Under the pieces are notes generated by a model. The model was not told the origin of the DNA, searched no databases, and saw only the letters and a list, made by a program, of their open reading frames with translations. DNA of 64,000 nt, taken from NCBI GenBank assembly GCA_029339505.1, contig JAQISU010000189.1:1488001-1552000 (forward strand), in the 5' to 3' direction. A program made the position numbers and the translations under genes. Source of the stretch: Unio delphinus (lineage: Eukaryota; Mollusca; Bivalvia; Unionida; Unionidae). Below are positions 55,867 to 64,000 of the stretch, piece after piece; the first letter of the stretch is position 1; every line of letters starts with the position of its first letter.

Positions 55867-56480
55867 ATTCAGACGCAACGTTTCACTGTTGGGTGTAATG
55901 GCATACCCTATTATGGAACGTGTTCTCACACATTGTGCCATTTCCAACTGCTTTGGAGTGTGGATAAAAATCGCACCGTATCTAAAAGTGACACCCCATC
56001 TCTACGACCAAGAACAATGACTACTCTTTAATAAAAAAGGGAAACTATTCAAGGAAAAAGTACTTCTCAATATTCTCAAGTTATGACGATGGAGAAACAT
56101 CATATATGGCATGTTCATTTGGTTGAATATATAAACATATTTTTAAAATATTTTTAATTTAGGCTTCTTTTAGTTAATTGTTTTGAATAAAATCAGTAGA
56201 AACATATTTTGCACGGTTTATGACAATCTTTATAATTGCTGATTATGCCTGTATAATGATTAATGGGTATAAACTAATTAAACTATTTGGACTTATTTTT
56301 CGATTTGTTATCTACTTCTTTCCTTGGCATGTGAAGAAAACACATTTTTATGTCAACTCTGGTTCCTAGACAAATGTATGTAGCAATGTACTAGCTCAAC
56401 GATTTATCGACCGATAATCTCCTTATCTGGGAAGATTTCTAAAATAAAAATAACTTGTACATGAGTTCGATCCTAGTTTC
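55867..56480. other. Unique AT-rich sequence
   Basis: Nothing recognised. Confidence 0.45.
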
Positions 56481-56502
56481 TAGTAGTAGTAGTAGCAGCA
56501 GC

Positions 56503-56539
<37 letters not shown>
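56481..56539. repeat. (AGT)n microsatellite with AGC units
   Basis: TAG units with an internal block of about three CAG units. Confidence 0.96.
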
Positions 56540-59370
56540 TAGGTAATTATCTCTCTAATATATATACACACACAAATTAATTCAATTCTCTTTTTTTTAA
56601 GAAAGGCAAAGGTAATGTATTTTATGTTATTTCAGGCTCATTCCCCAAAAACACGGAGGCATATATTTTCACCACCGATAAGTGCAGTTTCAGAAAATAT
56701 TAATGCATACATTTTTTAATTCATTTCTGTATTTTAAAGACTGGCAACGTTAGTGAATGCTGTACTATTTCAGGTACATTCTCCAGGCACACAAAATCAT
56801 ATATTTTCATCAACTGTCTGCTTCAGACGGCAGATGTTATTTCCTAATAGTGATCCAATAGAATGTCAATCAAAGTTGATGAAAGACAGGTAACTGAGTG
56901 TAACTTTCTATGTGTGTGGAGGTTGAAAATCAAACGACTTTTGTACCTTTCCAACTTTCAGCGGTGCTCTATATCTCTGGAGCGGAACGTCGATTACTAA
57001 ACAGATGCTGTTACTGTATGGTATAATTTAGGAAGTAAAGCCGAAAAAGTTAAATGCTAGCAAATAGACATTCCTTCTAAATAATTGTCATGCATTTATT
57101 CCACAGAACAGTCTTCATTAGTGCCAAAGTCTCACAAAACCATCAACCCCACCCCACCCGGTATGTACAAAGGTGAACAATGAGCTATTTTAAAAATGTA
57201 CATTGCACTTTCTCAAATATAGCATCCAAATATATAACAGAAGACAGATACATAAAAATTGCGACAGATATGCCTGAGATGTCACTGATAAACTATATGG
57301 GCTAAACAAGAATGGACCAGATTAGGTCAACATGGGTCAAGTGTGTTGGGTACAATTTCTTACAACAGAACATGGAAGCGTGCAGATCTGCCTGTTCATT
57401 ATTTTCGTTCTTTATTTTACAAGATATGAATTGAACGAAATTATTTGGTACATTTTGTGTTTAATTTACATCTAGCAGTTTTAATTTATGGGAAAAGAAA
57501 AATTAAAAAGCTTAAGTTTTACAGCATTAAAATTGTTTTTGACATTTTCGACAAATTGCAAGGATTAAAATAATAAAGGTACAAGCAAAAATATTAAATA
57601 ACTACGAATTTGTTTTTTTAAAGTATGTATGTGTGTGCGCGCGTGCATATGTATGTGTAGATTTTTTTAAAAATAAGCCAGCTGTTTCTAATGGTTCTAT
57701 TTGAGTATTTGTAGTAATTGTTACCTGGCTTTAAAAAAAAAATGTAACACCGTTACTAAGCATGCCAATAAGGACACACATTTTCATTTCAACATATTTA
57801 CCAAATGCCTTAAAAATCGGCTTTGTTGTTTCAGAACAAACAGCGCACCACACACTCACCCCTCGCAAAACAACAGAAAGAAAATACAGATGGACTAAAG
57901 ACGTGTGAGTCGATTAAATACGTACCGATGGTGACCTGTGTTAATAATAGCACATCTCAAGTGTTTGAGCCATGTAAGCTAAACTTTGGAAAATTAAAAT
58001 ATCTCAAGACCTTCAGCCATTTGAAATGAAATAGGGAATAATTTAGTACTGCACGACTCTTACTTAACCAGGAAAGATACAATATAGAATTTAAGCATAA
58101 AAAAGAAAATCTGTTCTTTATAAATTTTCAGTGATAAAAACGAAAATGTCAAGCATAGCATGTTATACGTAAACAATCAGGATTGTGTCAGGCAGACTCG
58201 TAGACACGACGGTGCAGTGGAAGAGCTGACCGGAAACGTTTCACTGCACATTAGTTATTGTTGTGTTGGCTTTCCTTATCTTGATGGATTCAGAAATATC
58301 CATGGTTTTAGATATGAGCTGACCTAAGATTGTTAATAGAGCTTATTCGCTTTTTTGTCCAATCAAATTACTCGTTACAAGCAGCAAAACCGGAAGTAAA
58401 TATGATTGATACAGTACATCGTACATAGCTGATTAGGTTTGAATTTTCGGGATTCGTCTGCCCGACTCTTATCCTTCTTTCATATAAATAATTTAGAGGG
58501 GTGGGTGTATTCTTAAGAATATAAATATGTGTCTGTTTCGTTGTAGTTTGTTTTAAAAGATTCAAAGCACTCTTTCAAATCTTAACCTTCTCTCGTTTCT
58601 TTTGAAAACAAAATCCAAGGTTTCTATTTGATAAATCTGAAATATGTTGTCAAGAGAAAGCAAATGATTTTATCAATAATTTGGAATCCCTATTATGTTG
58701 AATAATTGAATTCACATATAAGAGGTATGCATGCATATTGAATAAACACTATAAACGTTTGGTCCTATCCACTAGTGGTTACTGGCGTTCATTGGTTACT
58801 CTCAGCAATGCCAAAGTTCCGATATGTTAACCCTATCCACACCTTGGCGGATCAAGAAGATAGTTCAGTGTTTTGTCCCAACGATATCTATTAGATATTA
58901 GATATCGTGAGTTTTCTCCCTTAGCATGTAATGCCAACCAATAGCATATAATAGTGGTGCATTGTATATCGGCTGAAAAAGGTGGAGACATTTGACTTTT
59001 AAAGGATACTTTGTAAGTTTAATAGCGAAAGTACTAGTAACCGAGAGCAATAGGTGGCGCTACACTACAATTTTCAGTTCATATAAAAACTGCAATCGTC
59101 TACAATTAAAATCATCGCCAAAATGCAGAACAATTACCAAAGAAAAAGGGAAAAAAAGCTTTACGATACAAAGTTTTATACAAATAGAAATTAATGTTGC
59201 ACGAAGCGGTGCTTTGTTTCTTTAAACTATAGAAATGTGTAAACTCACGATGCATTTGAAAAAGCGGAGTAAACGAAACAGTTTTTGTTACATCGGTGTG
59301 ATATAACATTTCGTCTGATGTATCAGATAACTATGTTGCTCAAAGGTTTGCAAAAGTGTATGACATAAGC
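56540..59370. other. Unique AT-rich sequence
   Basis: Small frames (57701-57898, 57823-58029, 58992-59225) have no recognisable domain. A perfect 10-bp-arm inverted repeat, ACGATATCTA...TAGATATCGT, lies at 58881-58908. Confidence 0.4.
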
Positions 59371-59550
59371 AGCTGATCTCGGTGGTGTAAATAACTGGTT
59401 TCTGTAAGGTAAATAACTGGTCTTAATAACTCAATCAACTGGTCTATTTGAGGTATAAAAAAACTGATCTCTGTGAGTAAAGAACTTGTCTCTTTGACGT
59501 AAACTACAGGTCTCTGTGACGTAAACTACTGGTCTCTGTGACGTAAATAT
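59371..59550. repeat. Degenerate ~21-bp minisatellite
   Basis: Units of the type AACTACTGGTCTCTGTGACG then TAA, least diverged at the right end (about 59500-59550). Confidence 0.8.
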
Positions 59551-60429
59551 TCTAATCGAAACTAGACACATGTAAGATTATGTAATCTACGTTTCGTACA
59601 TAATATACAAGATCACAAGCAAAATAACCTTGTAAACACGTCTCAAGCAACACACAAAAAAATTCACCTCGTGAAACGTTTCGGTTTTATTTGAAAAGTT
59701 CAGTTTACATTGAAAAGTTTGATTTGTGTTCAAACGTTCAGAGTTATCTTTGAAGAAAGATAAAATAGTTCTGAGTACAAACCAATGTTTTCTGAATAGC
59801 AATAATTGCTATAAGGTTATAAAATATAACTCAATTTTAACCCCGGAATCAAAATGTACAGAAAAATAAAATAAAATATATATTGTTTTACAGAGCTAAT
59901 TTTGCTAATTTGTTTAACTGCATTAGGGTGAATTTTAGAAACTCATCCCTACGAAAAACATTAATTTAGAATCAGAACCAAGTTTCAGACGTTGTAGCTG
60001 TTGGTAAGTCCACTAGTGCACACTGTCGTTCTTGCAGAAGTACATCAACTACGGCATGTCGTAAAATATTAATTTATCGATATTAGTCGTTCTCATAACG
60101 TTTTTGTGAAAGAACAATATGCTATTAATAGAAATAATAACAATGTTTTAGTTTACCTTTACGATCATTGTGATGCAGAGAAAAAGCCACGTAACTAAAG
60201 CCAACTTATATGTGATGGACAGTGAAGAAATTCTACATCGCTTTCACCGTTGTTCAGTCACAGAAAATATATTCAGAGAAAGGTGCAATTATTTGACCTT
60301 ACCTACGTGAGAATGTATTAGAATCATAAAATGTGAGCACAGTAGATTGAGTGCACATATCGGAATATAATGTTTTGAATAAAAATGAACGTGTAAAAAG
60401 TTTGAAGCAAAACACGTGGACATCATAGA
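59551..60429. other. Unique AT-rich sequence
   Basis: Nothing recognised. Confidence 0.45.
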
Positions 60430-60760
60430 GCATATGTATGTTAGCAATAAAACATTTCTGCAACACGGTACCGTGCTAACATATTGAAACAGAAAGTACT
60501 GACGTAAAGGAATGCACGGAAATTTCGGAACAGAGAGGTGAGGACAAAACAGAACAAAATATCTGTGGAAACATCGGAACGAAATGCTGTTGTCCTATTC
60601 GTATTTGTGCACATATCTGAACTAGAATCTGCGGACATAACGGAACGTGAGGACATATCATAACGAAAACTTGCTGACATAACGGAAAGGAGGAATGAAT
60701 GCGAGCACAGGGATCAACCGGACATAGGAAGATATAACCGGACATGACGTACATGTTATG
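60430..60760. repeat. Degenerate ~24-bp minisatellite
   Basis: Loose repeats of GCGGACATAACGGAACG and GAGGACATATC types. The minus frames of 79-92 codons here derive from it. Confidence 0.65.
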
Positions 60761-61903
60761 AAACTCCTATTTACCAAAGAATGACATTCACATTAAATGC
60801 TTCTGCAAACAATGTAATTTCATTATTTAGGGTTTGTTCGATTCACCAGAGGGTTCAAAACAAATTGTAAATACCACACTACATGTAACATAAAGCAGGC
60901 ATACACTGAGCTCAAAACAGAAGCGCCATAAACAAGAAACTGTTAAGCTCATTCGCCGTTTGTAAGATAAGCAATACCACATCCATTGTCTTTCTCGTTA
61001 GACAAAGAACAAGGCTTTTTAGCTAATGGCACGATTAGTGCCGTTGTTTGTTTTTTGTGTTCTTCTTCATTATCGTGATACCAGTTAGAAGAGGGATACA
61101 GTTTCTACGATCGGTGGTTACTGGTTAATAATTGTTAAAACATGACACATTATTTGGTACGTTTCTGTTGGTTTCCCGCTTCCTATTAGTCACGACCAAG
61201 TAAAATGCCAGTTAATATCCCCATATTCGTTGACATTACAAACGAGTCAAAAGTAGTAAGGGTTGGATAAACAAATGGACTGATAGTTAAATCGATGAAC
61301 AAGAGGTAGAAGATGAAGAACGGTTCTTAATAAATTAAACCTGAAAACGTTTGGAGAAAAATACTCCAATTTTTTTTTTTTTTTTTTTTTTTTTTGTATT
61401 TTCCAAAGAAATGATTTGTCATTAATGGCGGTAAAGTTTACAACATTTGTATTTTCACAGCATAGATATTCATTTGCTTGCTTTGTAAATGCAAAATAAA
61501 CTAAATATTCATTGTTTTTAAAAAAAAAAAAAAATGGAGTTTAAAACTAGAACATCGTGTTTTAGCATCAAAACACATTCATCTTTGTACCCAATATTTT
61601 ATGATATACAATGTTTCATTTGTAATATTCGCTCTTTTGTGTGTAAGAAACTGAAGTAATGTTCTGTTTTTGCTGCTAGAAAATGTAATGGATGAAACAG
61701 ATGGCTCATTCAATGCACTGGCTGTAATCTATGGATATTGCATAGTATACAGGCTTGCCCATTGAAAGAGTGGAGTTTAAAATTCTTAAAACGTCAGCGA
61801 AAATTGATGGAAACTGCAATTATAGAAACATATAAATACTGTATCGTCAAAAGAGTTTGTTAATAATTTTTAAACAAAAAAGTCATCTTAAGCGAGACAT
61901 GCT

Positions 61904-61907
<4 letters not shown>
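60761..61907. other. Unique AT-rich sequence with homopolymers
   Basis: A T26 run (about 61370-61395) and an A15 run (about 61520-61534). They could be retroposon tails but no body is recognised. Confidence 0.4.

Positions 61908-61964
<57 letters not shown>
61908..61964. repeat. (GA)n microsatellite
   Basis: Pure GA tract. Confidence 0.97.
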
Positions 61965-61965
<1 letters not shown>

Positions 61966-64000
61966 AGCTAATGTATTTTATTTCTAACAATAAAACAAGC
62001 AACAAGCAATAAATTAGCCTAGCGTTATACTGAGGTCATAATGTCATAATATCGATTACTCTGTTTTTTTTTTGTATTGGTTGATGCTATCATTTTCGTC
62101 GCTTTACCCTATACTTGTATCGGATGAGAGTCAATCTTTGTTGTAACTTTTGGTGAAGTAGCATCGCTTTGATAACTCAAACAACGGCAAGGAAAATTAA
62201 TTAGTACCAGTGTCTCGTAGAGATCGACGTTACAGCAAGGCAGATTCGTGAAAACGCAGTATGAATGTTATTGCTGGCTTTTTATTTAACACTTTTGATT
62301 AGGGTTGTCGACTTGCCTACCTTCATGTTTTCTGAATAGAAACGACGTCTTTCTTGTACTTACTTCAAGCGGATGTATACACTTCACAAGAATACCGTAA
62401 AACAAATAAATATATTATGATATTTTGTTAGGATATTCGTGGTAAGTTTTCTTTTCGTGCTCGTTTGCGAATTTAAGAAGTTGAATTTTTTCCTGATTTA
62501 TGCGCAATGAGTTTGCAAAATATCTGTTTAAGAACAATTTTTTTCTAAGTTTCGTCTGGTAAAAAACCGAATATATTGTACACGATTAAAGTGAATGATA
62601 TATTGTTATATTAACTGTGATTAATACAACGGATAAATAAAGTTCAGATTTGTTTGGGAGTTTTATAGCTTGGTTTATATTCTTTACTGCTTGCATAATC
62701 CTCATTGTTGTGCAGTAATACATTTCTTTTCATCAGCCTCTTCTGAAAAATCTATGGAGAAGATAAACAAAAACGTGTCCAAACGAAAAATTGAAATTGC
62801 AGTGGACAAAGAAGGAAAAAAGAACATATTTAACAAGATGCAAAAATAAATTGCAAAGATTGGTGAGGTGTCCATGTATGACAGGGTTCTAACCACTAGT
62901 ATCGCCGTGTGCGTGATAAGTGGATGTCCATAGATTGCAATTCATTTACTATATAAATTCAGGGGATTTTCCTGTCAAGATGTCCAATTTTTCAATGGAT
63001 TTTTTTTATTCATCCGTTTGTATTTAAATGAAGTGAATTTATTTGACAATCTTAACTAAGACTCTATTAAAAACTGGGCCAGAATTTCGTTTGAAGATCG
63101 TTCTTTAAAACAATTTCAAACTGTCACGAAATGAAGAGTAACAGACAGATATATATGATACACTCTGAGGAAACAACACACTCGAATCAAGTACTGAACC
63201 GATTAATCGGATCTTAAATTAGGAGAAACTTCCCAAATGTTTACATGACTGTGACCTATAGAAAAATTATTAGACAGCCGGAAGTGATAGTTGCTTTGTT
63301 TGACTGGCTACAAGTCGGCTATACTTGACACTCACTAAAGAAACGGGGGGAAAGCATGCAATTGCATGCAGAGTGCTAAAAACGGATTATCTTGTCTGAA
63401 TTTAGTGTTTTAAATAATGATTTTTATTTTTGCTTAAAGTTTTAAAATAATTATGCATTTCAATTCATTGTTATAGACAAAGTCGGAAATATTTTTTTAA
63501 ATATTTCCAATCGCAGTCATTTGCATTTAAACACCTTATCAATTTCCTACAACAATTTCTACAGTTATATCTTTATTGAACTGTTCTACTTTAATCGTAA
63601 TAATTTTGGAAATTTTTAAATGGTACAAATGCCGGAATTCCATTTTCAGCCCCCTCCCATTCCAGTCATTTCAAGCTTACTAAACACTAAACATCAAATG
63701 AAATCCAGTCTGTTCATCTACATTACAATCGTTGCCATGCACCTTTCATGTCGAACAAAAGCCGCGTTTACACCGCTGCATCACCTCAGTGCCCGAAAAC
63801 TAGCCAAGACGGACGGACAGACGGACAAGGATAACCCAACAATTGTTGTTGTGGGGAAATATTTAAGGAATATTTAAGCTGATTTTGCTTAACTAGACTG
63901 CAGCTGTTGATGCGGTATACTACACTTTGCGAGGTGTCAGTTTTTGAGACACAAGTTACGTGTTGCTTAACTGAATGAAATTTGATAATGATTCGTGTAA
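61965..64000. other. Unique AT-rich sequence
   Basis: A 16-bp perfect palindrome, GCATGCAATTGCATGC, lies at 63354-63369. The plus frame 63620-63877 is unrecognised. No gene called. Confidence 0.4.

Noticed and set aside
61370..61534. T26 and A15 runs as retroposon tails
   Set aside because: No recognisable retroposon body or target duplication next to either run.

Overview
This is 64 kb of AT-rich, repeat-dominated eukaryotic (animal) DNA. I recognise no intact protein-coding gene, rRNA, functional tRNA or bacterial-type operon. The decayed non-LTR retrotransposons, a mariner relic, a tRNA-derived SINE head, dense (TA)n, (GA)n, (CA)n and (CATA)n microsatellites and many 22-57 bp minisatellites fit an invertebrate nuclear genome. 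A lophotrochozoan, probably a mollusc, is my best guess. It rests on the overall repeat style and on the LINE 3' tail (a GCGCTTAG/TTAGGCGC hairpin followed by an ATT-type repeat), not on a marker gene.

Layout. 1-3605 is a 35-bp satellite of 103 units with no change in register, starting at the window edge. 3.6-9.8 kb is mostly unique and holds a short inverted-repeat element, the 3' end of an L2/CR1-like LINE (6.70-7.37 kb) and a purine-rich, possibly retroelement-derived reading frame (8.2-8.85 kb). 9.82-11.77 kb is a 22-bp satellite. 13.99-14.71 kb is a nested duplication built round GA tracts, followed by a mariner transposase relic (14.9-15.42 kb). 15.7-17.05 kb looks like a very old, degraded tandem family of roughly 110 bp. 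17.07-17.51 kb is an 8-bp-based array with 80/88-bp higher-order periods. 17.6-20.64 kb is a 48-bp satellite containing a 1,016-bp tandem duplication. A second LINE tail lies at 20.8 kb.

20.9-29.2 kb is mostly unique sequence with a few coding-like scraps. 29.2-34.74 kb carries four minisatellites (42, 41, 41 and 44 bp). 34.74-35.19 and 39.38-39.81 kb are inverted copies of one another, and the 44-bp minisatellite appears to have grown from the end of that element. 36-45 kb is rich in long TA, GA, CATA, TATAA and ACT/AAT arrays. 45.88-47.2 kb contains a badly decayed but recognisable LINE linker plus reverse transcriptase on the minus strand. A tRNA-like SINE head lies at 49.4 kb (minus). Further minisatellites are at 50.5, 51.8-52.2, 53.1-54.7 and 55.6 kb, with degenerate ones at 43.6, 49.0, 59.4 and 60.5 kb. 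The last 8 kb is otherwise unique.

Most long open frames here are by-products of tandem units whose length is a multiple of three (48, 42, 57 bp), or of microsatellites; I have not called them genes. No new biological system is demonstrated. The best leads are how the satellites arise and homogenise: phase-perfect arrays, segmental duplications inside arrays, and a minisatellite seeded from a mobile-element end.
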